DNA from: Branchiostoma lanceolatum
Lineage: Eukaryota; Chordata; Leptocardii; Amphioxiformes; Branchiostomatidae
Assembly: GCF_035083965.1 (NCBI RefSeq)
Contig: NC_089739.1
Span: forward strand, 4,718,198-4,782,197
Direction of reading: 5' to 3'
DNA length: 64,000 bases
In this document: in pieces, positions 1 through 10,698 of the stretch
Position numbering within the stretch: the first letter of the stretch is position 1
Layout of the letters: each line of letters starts with the position of its first letter
Program-made: the position numbers and the translations under genes
The notes under the pieces: generated by a model
What the model was told of the DNA's origin: nothing
The model's database searches: none
Seen by the model: only the letters and a program-made list of their open reading frames with translations

Positions 1-3000
1 GTCAGGTTGCTGGGCGTGGCCTCTTCTGTTGCTATGGTGAAGAACTTTGTGTTGTGGACCTGGGAAGAGTCCACTGGCCCTGCTAGAATGGGGGTCACGG
101 CTTCTTTGCCATTCTCTGAAAACCAAGATAGAAACATTTATCTTAACACAAACTTTGTCTTTGGACAGACACCAAACGTTTGTAATCCTATAAGAAAATC
201 CTAAAACTGAATATCTCAGTCTTTTGAATGGTGCCATAACTAGATACATGTATCTATCCTTGGTGCTGAAAGATGTTCACACTAAAGTTGCTTGTCCATC
301 ACAACAAGCAGTCCAACCAATGACAGTATGGCAATTAGTGGTTCGACCAATGAGAGAGGGCTACAAAGAGATTCAAACTTTCCAGTAGAATGAACAGATA
401 GCAGTTCAACCAATGATAGCATGGCAATTAGTAGTTCAACCAATGAGAGAGTGGCTATTTTCAAACCTACCAATAGAATGGACTGTAATCTTCAGCCCCC
501 CTACAGTTCCTGACACAGCCCTGAGACTGAGTGTTTCCACATACTTCCACTCAAGTCCATTCAGGGATACTTCAACCATAGGCTGGCCTACTGGGAAGGC
601 TTTAGCTGCAAGATAAAAATGTAAAAGACGTTAAATGAATGATAACAACTTTGTTGCTTAAAGGAGCCCAAAGCAATATTTATCAATTTCAGAACACTAA
701 AACTGGAAATATTCTGCATATGGCAATCTGTATGACATCAACAGTTACTTGCTCATATTGACACATTTCTATCATGATTTCATACTTTGGACATTAAAAT
801 GAGCCCAGAAACAAGCCGCACGAGGAGCACTTTATATCTTAGGACCACCAAAAATCAGCGCCCAGATTTTCAACGAGTTCTCATGATCACCACACGACAT
901 TGCATCTTTGCTCTATGAAGGTCAATATGCAATGGGATAGTGTTATCTAAACAAGTATAGACTAGAAAGGACTAGAAAATTGAATTTGAAACTCTGACAC
1001 ACCACATGAGTTAAAGACATTTTCTAACAGACTTGTCTTGAGGAACAAACAAAGAAACAAGACACACCAGATGGATTAAAGACATCTTCCACCAGACTTG
1101 TCTCTTGAGGAACAAACAAAGAAACAAGACACACCAGATGGATTAAAGACATCTTCCACCAGACTTGTTCTGTGGAACCCCCTTGGCTGACCGGTCCAGC
1201 TCAGCTGTATCAGGTGCAGCAGCTGCAGCTGTGGCTGGGTCAGGGTGCAGACAACACCTGGCAGCTCCAGCAGCACTTCCGTCTGAGACTGCAAGGGGTC
1301 TCTCCTGCACAGACACCATGGAAAAGAGTTATCTTGTAATATAGATTCTGCTAAGGAACAAGTGTGATCAATGACAATGACTTTCTATAATTGGTACTTA
1401 ACAGCTTTCTTTAGTGCATCAGATTCTGTTCAGTTATACAATATATGTTAGTGTAAAGCCAAAGAAAAGATGGTGCTCAAAACCTTTAGATGCTAGTTTT
1501 ACATGGAAAAGAAAATAAGTTTCAATTTGTCGAATATCTCATTCTTTGCATGTACAGATTGTCCAAAATTACATTGAGTACATTTGTTACTTGTCATGTA
1601 TGTAGCATTCAAGCACTAACTATTGAAAGGTATGTAAATTGCCTTCAAGTTGTTGGAAGAAGAAAGTACCATTTCTTAAAGTACAGAGAAATCTCATTCA
1701 AAAAGCTACATTTGTGTTACTGTTACCTACCAATACATGGGAAGCAGGAGTGTCTTGTAGTACACAGCGGTGCTGCAAGGGGGCAGTACTGTCAGCGGTG
1801 CAGGTGACGGATTGGACGGTTCCATGGTGGTCAAGCCGACCTGAAATCCAAATACCTGGAGAAAAAAAATTACAGGAATTTAAAAACTCTTAGACTAGTG
1901 GCGTATTGGCGTAACAGTTAAGATGTTTGGCCCAGAACCCAGAGGTCCCTGGTTTTAATCCCCTGACATGCCACCGATGTTGTGCCCTTGTGAAAGGCAC
2001 TTTCCATGACTTTCCTAGCTACACCCAGGTCTAAAATGGGTACCTGACTTTGGTTGGGGAGGTAAAAGGTTGTAGAAGGTTGGGCCCCATCTTCCAATAC
2101 CGTGCCCTAAATGCAGCGGATAACAAACCACTACCCCGGCCTATAGCTACGGACTCTAAAAAGATAATAGGACTATAACTTTCCCTTTCTAAAAATTTTT
2201 TTCCCTTTTTTCAGTTTTTTTCAGTTTGGCAATGTAAATAAAAGCAGGTAAGTGCTTCTTTACCTTGACATATACGTGTGAGTAACAGTGATGTATCAGG
2301 TTGTCGGATGGTTGTAACAGACATATATGTGATGTAGTAAGTTGTAACAGATATCCTTACCTTGACATATATGTGTGAGGTATGGTGATGTAGTAGGTTG
2401 TAACAGACATATATGTGATGTAGTAGGTTGTAACACACATCCTTACCTTGACATATATGTGTGAGGTATGGTGATGTATCAGGTTGTAACAGACATATTT
2501 GTGTAACAGTGATGTAGTAGGTTGTAACACACATCCTTACCTTGACATATATGTGTGAGGTATGGTGATGTATCAGGTTGTAACAGATATATTTGTGTAA
2601 CAGTGATGTAGTAGGTTGTAACACACATCCTTACCTTGACATATATGTGTGAGTAACAGTGATGTATCAGGTTGCCGGATGGTTGTAACAGACAGCTGAC
2701 AGCGGGTACCAGGCTGTACCGGTACATGGGTACAGTGTTCTGGATGTCTATCCTGTCTGCCTGGATCACTATGGTGGGGAGGGGGTAGACTTGCTCCCGC
2801 GGTTTGGGTGTCTCTAACAACTTTTGTTTGGAGTCCTGTTGGAAAACAAAAATCATGAAATTATGGTTCTCTACGATGGATACCTATGACTTATGATATT
2901 CAGTTTTCTCTTGAATATTTCTACAAAAGTGACACATATCTAATGTTTTACTACGGACCCTAATGATCAAAATTTTGATGATGCTGTATTCTGGCATTGG

Positions 3001-6000
3001 TGCAGACTGCCGATGATGGTAATATGACAGTAAAAATAGCTGTCCAAGTTACCACTCTAATCTGTTAACCCAGCAAAGCCTTGAACCAACTAGTGGGGAT
3101 AGTGCAGCATTGGTGCCATTTTCTGTCATGGTAATTAGTTTTGCTACAAGATTTTGTACTAAGCTATCTTTAGCACTCCACCCCTATTGAGGTTAAAATG
3201 TACCATCCCTAACCTGTCGAGAGACCCTGAGAGGTTTAAAAATGTACCAGCCCTGACCTGTCCGGAGACCCTAAGATACTTTAAGTTATAAATGACAGAA
3301 AGGGTAGTCTACTGAGGTAGAACATCCCACCTAGCCCTACCTACATTTTCCATAAACCCTCCGGAGACCCTGAAAGGTTTAAAAAATGTACCACCTCTTA
3401 CCTATCTGGAGATCTCAGGGCATCGGGACCCAGAATGGGTAGCCTACTGAGGTAGCCGAACCCCACCTAGCCTTGCCCACCATAAACCCTTTTAGGTTAA
3501 AAAATGCACCACCCCTGACCTGTCTGGAGACCCTCCTCCCTTTCCTGGGTTCCTGTGCTTCAGGTGCGGCTGTCTCCAGCCTCTCTGCCCCACACACGTA
3601 CACCGTGGGTGACAGGAGCGTCACGTGCATGGACCGGGTAGGGATGAACTCCTCCATGGCTGCAACCTCCTCCAGAGTCGGGCGTGGTCGGTTCTCATCA
3701 ACAACCACTGGAATAGAGCAATCCTGACTGTCAATCACAATTAGCAGTTCAACCAATAATACATGACAATCAGTAGTTTGACCAATGATACCATGGCAAT
3801 CATCCTTTCGACCAATGATAACATGGCAATAAGCAGTTCAACCAATAAGAGAGTGGCTACATGTCTGTCTTGTATTACAATTAATATCCTTATCACAATA
3901 CTGTAACTGCTGTGTGAGTACAGAACAGAATTGTTCCAAATGCAAAGTTTAACTTAAAACACTGCAAAAAGTTAACAATCCTTCACTGTAAAAATATATC
4001 CTGCTACTGAAACAGATACGAGACTTGCTGCCACTAGGCACTGCGAAGGTGAACAACATCAGAAACCTACCAGGTTTGGGTTGGCTGTAGGGTTCGTACT
4101 CGTGGTTGTTGGCGCACTCCTGGAGCTTCAACAGTTTCTGTATGACCTCGCTGGTGACGGTGGCCTGGCCGGGAGCGAACAGGAACCTTTTGGATGAAGA
4201 CTCTCTGACGGTGGACATGTCCTGGTGACTGCTGTGGGACCCAGCATCCGAACCACTCTCAGACACTGTAAAAAAATTGATTTTTAGAAACTTGCTTTCC
4301 AGAGGTCCTGGGTTCGAATCCTCTGACATTACCAACGATGTTGTGCCCTTTGGAAAGGCACTTTACACAACTTGCCTCACTCCACCCAGGTGTAAAATGG
4401 GTACCTGGCTTCTTCGATTGGGGAGGTAAAGGCGATGGAAGGAGAGAGATGGGCTCCCCTTTCCAATACCATGCCCTTGAATCAAGGCTTGATACAGTGG
4501 CTAATAACCCAATGCCCCTACAGTCTCAAAAAGGCTATGGGATTACCTTTACCTTAACTACTACAGAAGAGTCTTGTCAATCTAGGAAAACTATTTTAAG
4601 AATCGAAGCATGGGAATTCTTACATTTTTCAGCAATGTAGCTACAGTATACAGCATGCATATTCAGAACAAACACCATCTAAACATTTAACTTGAAGGAA
4701 ACATTGAAAAAAAAATTTCCAGATTTATGTGAGTTCTCAAAAATGAATTGACCAGAATCTCATAAATTCAGCACCACAACAAACTAATTAGATACAAACA
4801 GAAAACAAATGAATCTGACCATTCCTGTCTTCTATCTCCATGGTGTAAAGATAGTCCATCCAAAAGGCTCCATATCTCTGTAACATGGCCGTCTCATTGT
4901 ACAATCGCTGGTGCATCTCAACATCAAGTACAAAATCAGGGGGAACCCTGAAAAATATAAGCAACAACAATATAATCATGATACATCATGAGCTAATTGA
5001 TAGAAATTAGAAAGCTACGTAAAAGTAAATTGGAAGTTGAAATAAGCTACAGTAAATGCAGAAATGTTTGTGGTGGTTTTATGTTCGCAGTTTTCTTTTG
5101 CGTTGAACTCTTTACTGCAAACTTAAAACCACCACAAAAAGGCATTCCATCGTGACTGTAACGCTACCATTGTTTCAAATGCTAACGCAAAACCACCACG
5201 AACACTTCTTTTTCTCCCTACCGTGAAAATTTCTGTATCTACAGTAGTTCACAGTTAGTACACATACACAGAATGATGACTTGTGGGCATTATGTCAAAG
5301 TTCAAGACCCCCGTCCATTCTTTATGTGTTGCCAGGGCTTTCAACTTTGACATATTACCCATAACACATTGCTCTGTGCATGTGCACTTAGGACTGTGCA
5401 TTAGCTTATCATAACAAACAGTCTACAAAAAGATCATCAGGGATCTAAAACATGACGATTGTATGCAAATATGAAGTCTGCAGTCACCTGTTGTTTTCTG
5501 GACTTCTTTCATCGAACAGTGAGAGGGAGAAAAAATGGCTGCCGGTTTTGTTTTCCACAGGTTCTCCTGCCTTAAGGAAACATGGGTCCTGTTGGGGAAA
5601 AGAAATATTCAAAATCATTTTCTTTGCAAGTACTAGTTGTAATCCCCAAAATGTCAGCCACACAGATGTTCCTCAGTTGTCAATCAGCTGATAAATGACT
5701 TACTCTTCCATCTACTTCCTGTCACTCAAACAACACTGACTTTTTATCCTTCACTTTCTACCACTCTGTGGTAAGGCCTGTCCATATACATGTACATGTA
5801 TAGCACATGGAAATGGTTGACAAGTGTTTCTAAATCTCAGATGTGTATTTAAAGATTTCCTCTACTTTCAGACTTACATGTACCATTTCTCTTGTAGTGT
5901 TTTCATCCTCGTCCATACAAGTCAGCTGGAACTTGGTGAAGCCGATTTGGGCATCGAAGAAGGTCTCTCCTCTCATGAGTATCTCCATGGATGATCCGTC

Positions 6001-8448
6001 CTGTTCTAGTCTCAAGTATGGCTTGAAGATCAACTTCTGTGGTCCGTAGAACATGTTCTCCTGCGTAAGCTCTGTCAACTGTGGGAGACATTGAATATAA
6101 TTAGGAGTTCAATGAATGATAGCAAGAATATCCCAGTACCCAGCGGTCCCGAGTTTGAATCCCCTGACGCCACCGATGTTGTGCCCTTGGGAAAGGCTCT
6201 TTACACAACTTCACTCAGGTGTAAAAAAGGTAGATATATTGTTCTGTGCGTGCAGCACTGTTAAGATAAGTTATGATAAACTTGAGTGCTGTGCCACATC
6301 GTTCTTGCCTGTCCAAAAAGGGAAGTAAAATAAATCCTAGCTAAAACTAGTAAAAGCCTGATGTTAAACCCACCTTAAATGTGATGACTGCCTTCTTGAC
6401 ATAAGCGCTGAATGCCAGGATGGGTTCAGCAGGCTTGGTGGGCCTGCCTCTGCCGCCCCCCTCCCCCTCTCCCTCCTCCTCTTCAAAGGTCACCAGTTCC
6501 GGTACCATTGACCACATCCACGACCCCCAGCCTTGCTGGTCACTGTAGTCCTGCTGTGGGTCAGTCTCGTCTACTGCACCTGAAAAAAATTGTACAAATA
6601 CCTTCAAACACTGGTCACTGTATATTAATGCCGTTTCGATTGGTACATGTACTAAAACTTTAGGTCAGGATCCATCCTTGCAAGTACATATTTGAAAGTT
6701 ACTTAGTAACTTTTTTGTTACAAAGTTTTTAAGTGAATGATATCCAGGTATCACAGCTGTATGTAGAAGCATGTTAAGGACAGATTGTAACCTACATTAC
6801 TGTACATAGTATGCTATGGTGCCTGGATTAAGAATTCTAGTAAAGTATTTGATCTTTTCGTAAATTACAGCTAAAATAGCAACATAACATTACAACTTAT
6901 TTTGTAGCATACTAGTATCACCAGAAAAAACTGAATATTCATAATGCAAATTGAGTTGATTTTCTAATGTAGCACAATTGCTACTTATAGAAGATAACAA
7001 ATAATTTCATTTAAGTTCACAAGAACTGTCAGAAAGACACAGCAGATCAGAGCTCTGAATTATCTTTCAAAAACAGCTGAATATCAGAAAATATTTCAAT
7101 CATGACCAGTGTTCTCGCCAGGCCTTTTAGCATAGGGGCCCCCTATGCTTTGATTTGGACCCCCTATGCTGTGATCTGGACCCCTTTGCTGTGTTTCGAC
7201 CAGCATAGGGGTGTTTGTTACTGGGACAAACCTTGTGACCCTTCATAAATCTTATAAAAAGTTCATATTTGGCTTTAGAATGAGGCTGTGACAGAGGAAA
7301 GACTCTCAAAGAAAAATATTTATCCCTCAAAATGCATGAAATAATGTCTCATTGGGTCATGAATATACAAATTTTCCGGGGGAACATGACGGACTCCCTA
7401 CTCTGGTCATGTCTTCAGCACTCCACGCGTGACTTGCACCGCTAAAGTTGGCCTTCTGTACCTGACCCCTATGCTGTGAAAAAATTATGGTGAGAACACT
7501 GAAATCTGTACCTGAATTTCCTGCTGTCAATTCCTGCTGATCTTCAAGGTCATGTCCCTCTTGTTGTGGCTGTCCCTCTGGAAGGTCAATGTCACCGTAG
7601 TACAAAGCCGTGCAGAGTTGTATAAGTCTTAAATACATCGGGAGCTGGATATCACTGATGGAGATATTCACTTCTTCACAGAACGTGTTTATCTTGGTTG
7701 CGTATGGGAGCTTTGCACTCAGGCTGTCGTATATCATGAAGATCCGCGTCTCGAACGAACAGCGGAAAATCATGGGTTCCTGGTACATCTCGATCTTTCC
7801 TGCGGCGGTCCGCTTGTCCAGGCAGACGGTCATGTCCGAGAACTTGATTAGCTTCCGTAGCACGAGATCTTCGATGGAGAGGTCGATGAACGCGCTGTCC
7901 CAAAACTCGTTCACGCTGTAGCCCTCTGCAGACTTGATGTTTAGCGACAGAACGATATCGTCTTCTACGTACTTTAGAATCAAGTTGTTGACTACAATAG
8001 AGACGTTGTTTACGACTCGGTTGATCAGCGTTTGAACATAGCCTGGCGGGAGGTCGGCATCGCTACCGGTGAGCTGGCGTTTGACCTTTGACCTGTCGAT
8101 GCTACTTGCCCGCGAGCTTGCGGTGCTCGTCTTTGAACTTGTGCTGTCTGTCTCCCCCGGGCTGGCATCCCGAAGTTTCAGTACGCATTCTATCGTGTTT
8201 ATGGTGATGACGACAGGTTCGTATCCTAGCCGGGCCCACGGCACGTGTACGCGGAGCTCGTGGATATGTCCACTGAGGAATGTGATTGGGAGTTTCAGCT
8301 CCTGTTCCAGCACGTCCAATCGGAGGTCAAGGTTGTTAAGGACGACGTCACCTCCCCACAACGATAACTGGAGGTCTGAAGGCTTCAAGTTCTTGATGTA
8401 CTTGTTGACATAACTCATCAACATAGGTGCGATATACGACTCCAACAT
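1..8448 (-). CDS. VPS13B: VPS13B, N-terminal part (12 exons, partial)
   Basis: Bridge-like lipid-transfer protein of the VPS13 family; in vertebrates VPS13B acts at the Golgi and its loss causes Cohen syndrome. Coding exons, 5' to 3' on the minus strand: 8448-7512, 6579-6374, 6078-5878, 5588-5488, 4947-4820, 4265-4071, 3707-3520, 2835-2635, 1855-1731, 1304-1192, 605-471, 115-1 (continues off the window). All joins have GT/AG and consistent phase, giving about 881 residues of a protein usually near 4000. The first exon holds the chorein-N region: it opens MLESYIAP and contains SDLQLSLWGGDVVLNN, ILKYVEDD and LPPGYVQ, all very close to human VPS13B rather than VPS13A/C/D. Later landmarks are YGAFWMDYLYTME, HEYEPYSQ, EEFIPTR and NTVPMY, in the vertebrate order. 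The ATG at 8448 matches the family start. Exons 7 and 8 have tandem copies of their 3' ends in the downstream introns. Identity is confident; exact edges are by eye. Confidence 0.95.
285..478. repeat. Dispersed repeat with CCAAT-containing tandem units
   Basis: Units of about 32-35 bp with AATTAGCAGTTCAACCAATG variants. The same family occurs at 3726-3862, 11359-11440, 20340-20420, 49768-49850 and 57989-58080, usually followed by GGCTACATGTC and by TTGAATTTCTATGTTTTG. Confidence 0.75.
994..1170. repeat. Tandem repeat in VPS13B intron 10
   Basis: About 2.5 copies of a unit of roughly 65 bp (containing TTGAGGAACAAACAAAG and ACACACCAGATGGATTAAAG) lie immediately downstream of exon 10. The repeat is intronic and does not include exon sequence. 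Confidence 0.7.
1899..2160 (+). mobile_element. tRNA-derived SINE, family A
   Basis: The head is tRNA-like (TGGCGTAACAGTTAAGATG as A-box region, GGTTTTAATCCCC as a degenerate B box). A conserved body follows: GATGTTGTGCCC, AAAGGCACTTT, GGGTACCTGACTT, GGGCCCCATCTTCC. The same family recurs at least eight more times in the window. Confidence 0.8.
2200..2690. repeat. Tandem repeat carrying five copies of the VPS13B exon 8 3' end and donor
   Basis: A unit of about 86-97 bp recurs, each with the plus-strand string TTACCTTGACATATA. The last copy (2631 onward) is the real exon 8 end. Exon-end-like positions are 2264, 2361, 2447, 2541 and 2635, so spacings are 97, 86, 94 and 94 bp. Each copy keeps the minus-strand donor GTAAGG or GTAAAG after TCAAG. 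Confidence 0.85.
3180..3545. repeat. Degenerate tandem copies of the VPS13B exon 7 3' end and donor
   Basis: On the minus strand the exon 7 end (TCTCCAGACAG|GTCAGG, exon end 3520) is repeated in the intron at 3402, 3258 and 3214. Each copy is followed by donor-like GTAAGA, GTCAGG or GTTAGG and by the same downstream GGTGGTACATTTTT-like text. A fourth partial copy lies near 3360. Confidence 0.8.
4284..4560 (+). mobile_element. tRNA-derived SINE, family A
   Basis: Begins at the B-box part (GGGTTCGAATCC) and keeps the full body with GATGTTGTGCCC, AAAGGCACTTTAC and GGGTACCTGGCTTC, ending in TACCTTTACCTTA. It lies in VPS13B intron 5 directly beyond the exon 6 acceptor. Confidence 0.8.
5048..5246. 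mobile_element. MITE with CTGTAAATGCAG-type termini
   Basis: The left end TACAGTAAATGCAGAAATG and right end TTTCTGTATCTACAGTA are inverted. The internal text GTGGTGGTTTTA and AAACCACCAC folds back. VPS13B intron 4. Confidence 0.7.
5260..5400. repeat. Dispersed TIR repeat (ATGTCAAAGTT / AACTTTGACAT)
   Basis: GGGCATTATGTCAAAGTT at the left is mirrored by AACTTTGACATATTACCC at the right. A longer related copy lies at 51285-51440. Confidence 0.6.
6122..6235 (+). mobile_element. tRNA-derived SINE, family A, short copy
   Basis: Partial copy with a degenerate B box (GAGTTTGAATCCCC) and the GATGTTGTGCCC and GGAAAGGCTCTTTAC body, in VPS13B intron 2. Confidence 0.7.
7107..7501. mobile_element. MITE-like element with CAGTGTTCTC termini
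   Basis: Inverted termini CAGTGTTCTCGCCA at the left and TGGTGAGAACACTG at the right, enclosing CCCCTATGCT-type internal repeats. Its right end is about 10 bp from the exon 1 donor of VPS13B. No clear target duplication was seen. Confidence 0.65.
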
Positions 8449-8631
8449 GTTTGCTTATTTTGTTGTGCTTCTTGATGAATAACCAAAGCAGTATTGTCCT
8501 TTGGAATCTTATTCAGTCACACTACTAAGGTCTTTTCTCCATACCTCAGTCTTAATTTTCGCACCTTCAAGGATTTGGGAAGATCATCTTGATCCAAGAT
8601 TAAGAAGACATCCAAGAATAAGGAGGCCATC
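8449..8631 (-). other. VPS13B: Predicted VPS13B 5'UTR segment
   Basis: On the minus strand a good 3' splice site (CCTTTGCAG followed by GATGG) ends at 8632, and sequence from 8631 leads without another obvious intron into the ATG at 8448. It contains an upstream ATG (GATGGCC at its start) whose frame soon meets a stop, so it is read as untranslated. It would pair with the donor at 9313. This is inference from splice signals only. Confidence 0.45.
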
Positions 8632-9302
8632 CTGCAAAGGAACAATTGGTAAAGTAGATATAATAGAGATCTTTGCACAATCGCACATACCACTTACTGA
8701 TTATGATACAATGTACAAAATGTAACATGTGGAATTTATATGTACTTAGTATAAGAGACCCTCCCTCTAGAGTAGACTATTTCTTCTAACTCAACAAATT
8801 AAGTTCTTCAACGTCTGTTTGACTTCTTAAGCCGTTCAGGTGAGTAAATAAACGCTTTGAGATGTGTCAAGTTGAAAGCCAAGTCTAAAACTCCCGTTAG
8901 AAATGTTGACAATCCAACCCCGCCCTCCCACAATTATTTGCGCCCAGACGTCACGCATATTTGCTTCTGGAAATTCGCGTTAGAAATGCTATCTACGTTT
9001 CAAAATTAGGTCGACAGAGATAATAGTAAAGAGCCTCCAGAGATTATAAACAAATATTTATCATAAACTATAAAAGGTTTGTTTACAAACATTGAGCAAC
9101 GTGGCCAAACCACTATGACATCATCATCGTCTGCAACATTTCCACCTTTCCCACGGCTATTTTCACACTTTCCTGTCCCGCATTCAAGTTCTAAAATTGT
9201 CAATCACTTCTTTTTATTCTTTCCTATCATTTTCTAACGATCTCAATGTGTTTGATAGGGTAGAAATTAAGGAAATTCACAAGTTTTAAAGAAAAGTCGA
9301 TT

Positions 9303-9365
9303 TTTTACTAACCTTGGCCGCCATCTTGGAAACGCAGTGCATGCTGGGATACCTTGCGTGGAAAC
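9303..9365 (-). promoter_or_regulatory. VPS13B promoter/first untranslated exon with YY1-like motif
   Basis: Reading the minus strand, CATGCTGGGA-type initiator sequence and AAGATGGCGGC lie just before AAG|GTTAGT, a good 5' splice donor (exon end about 9313). AAGATGGCGGC matches the YY1-binding element that often sits at or just downstream of the start site in housekeeping genes. The arrangement suggests a short non-coding first exon of VPS13B spliced to 8631. The motif is seen; its role is inferred. Confidence 0.5.
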
Positions 9366-9834
9366 GAGGCTACTCATTTTACATTGAATGAAACTCGCTT
9401 CGAGTTTTCCACACAAAAATCGTAAATTTTGTCCAAATTTGTAAACTTTTGGGTTTGAAACTCTGCAAAGAGCAAGAATAAGTTATCTTAGAGCGAGGTG
9501 AGTAGAAGACAAGCTTGTTGTCGTTGTTTTTGTTGGAGAAATTGCTAAAAACGTGGTTTGCTTTAACCGTGTTATGGTTTGTGAGGTCGAGGCCATGCTG
9601 TCGGCGCATGAAAGAAAAAATATTTATCTTTACAAAAAAGACCTTTAAAATCACATTTTTGAAACCAAATTGTATGTTTTAGAACAAGCTTGACTGTTTA
9701 AAGTTATTTGACATTGAAAAATTGATTGTAGACACAATGGTATGTCTGTAAAATGGTTTCAAACAGAAGTTTAAAAGACAAAGAAAGAGCCTTTTGTTGA
9801 ATTTTTACATGCCAGGAGTTTTTCATGCATGTGA

Positions 9835-9870
9835 AATTGTATGACGTCACCAAACATGGCGGAATGAAAT
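9835..9870 (+). promoter_or_regulatory. Candidate KDM1B promoter motifs (CRE plus YY1-like)
   Basis: A full palindromic CRE (TGACGTCA at 9842-9849) is followed within 6 bp by ACATGGCGG, a YY1-like element. They lie about 0.85 kb upstream of the KDM1B start codon and about 0.5 kb from the VPS13B motif, so the two genes may be fired from adjacent divergent promoters. The start site was not determined. Confidence 0.4.
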
Positions 9871-10282
9871 TTCATCATTTGAAAACTCAGCTGTTTCTAC
9901 AACATTATTTTCGCGAAAGATTACATGGCTTAGGGCGAAAAATTTATTCGCTATTAACGTTAAATGTTAAAGATTAATCAATGCTCAAAATTGAGGTTGG
10001 CATCAATTTGCTAACATAATGATTTTATTATTTCATAGGAGTTTCTTGCACGTTTTTAACAAAGAGTAGGTTAGTGTGGAGCTAGATGTTCTTGGAGGGT
10101 CTGCAATGCCTTTTCCTGTGTGGCATAGCGAGCTATTTTAATTCGCCATTAATTTTAAAAAAGGCGATTGTAGGCGAAGCGTTAAGTGTTGTCGGTAAAT
10201 TATTTTGTAAATTACTGTGTAAATTTTACAGAGCATGTTTTTGTTATCCTGTGTATCCTGAATTTATACTATATGGCGTTGC

Positions 10283-10400
10283 AGTGGTGTGATGACAGGG
10301 CGTTTGGCCCAGAAACCAGGGGTCCTGGGTTCGAATCCCCTGACATGCCCCTTAGGAATTCTTTTCACTTGACTCAGGTGAAAATGAGTACCTAGCTTCT
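10283..10400 (+). mobile_element. tRNA-derived SINE, family A, short copy
   Basis: Has GGCGTTTGGCCCAGAAACC, a good B box (GGGTTCGAATCCCC) and a truncated body ending near GAGTACCTAGCTTC. Upstream of KDM1B. Confidence 0.7.
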
Positions 10401-10698
10401 GTTAGGGATGTTCCTCAGATAAGACGTTAAATGGCAGTCCCATGTTTGAGGAGAGCCATACCTTTAAGCACGTAAAGAAGGTCAGGTCACGTAAAGAAGG
10501 TCAGGTCACTTATCCATTAGAGTAAAGGACCATCTCGCGATCGTTGTGAGTAGATCAAATAAAATCTGATATGCATCTTGTTCTGTTCCTGGTGTGTTAC
10601 GCCATGAGGCGGTGTACCGGGTATGCAATTCAAACAAACAAAGTTCTCTCACGTTATTTGTTCTAAACATTTGGACATACACATTTCATGTAGGCACC

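Larger units (their letters stand above)
9366..10698. other. Intergenic region between VPS13B and KDM1B
   Basis: No coding exon was recognised here. It contains the CRE/YY1 pair, A+T-rich stretches and one tRNA-derived SINE (10283-10400). A reading frame open upstream of the KDM1B ATG (from 10594) does not resemble the family, so it is treated as 5'UTR or promoter sequence. A direct repeat of GTCAGGTCAC lies near 10480-10507. Confidence 0.5.

Noticed and set aside
2211-2624. Minus-strand open frame of 137 codons with repeated HIYVKVR
   Set aside because: It is translation of the tandem exon 8 echoes, not a separate gene. The exon itself ends at 2635.
10594-10698. Upstream in-frame extension of KDM1B
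   Set aside because: The extra 35 residues do not resemble LSD2 N-termini. The ATG at 10699 gives the expected basic start.
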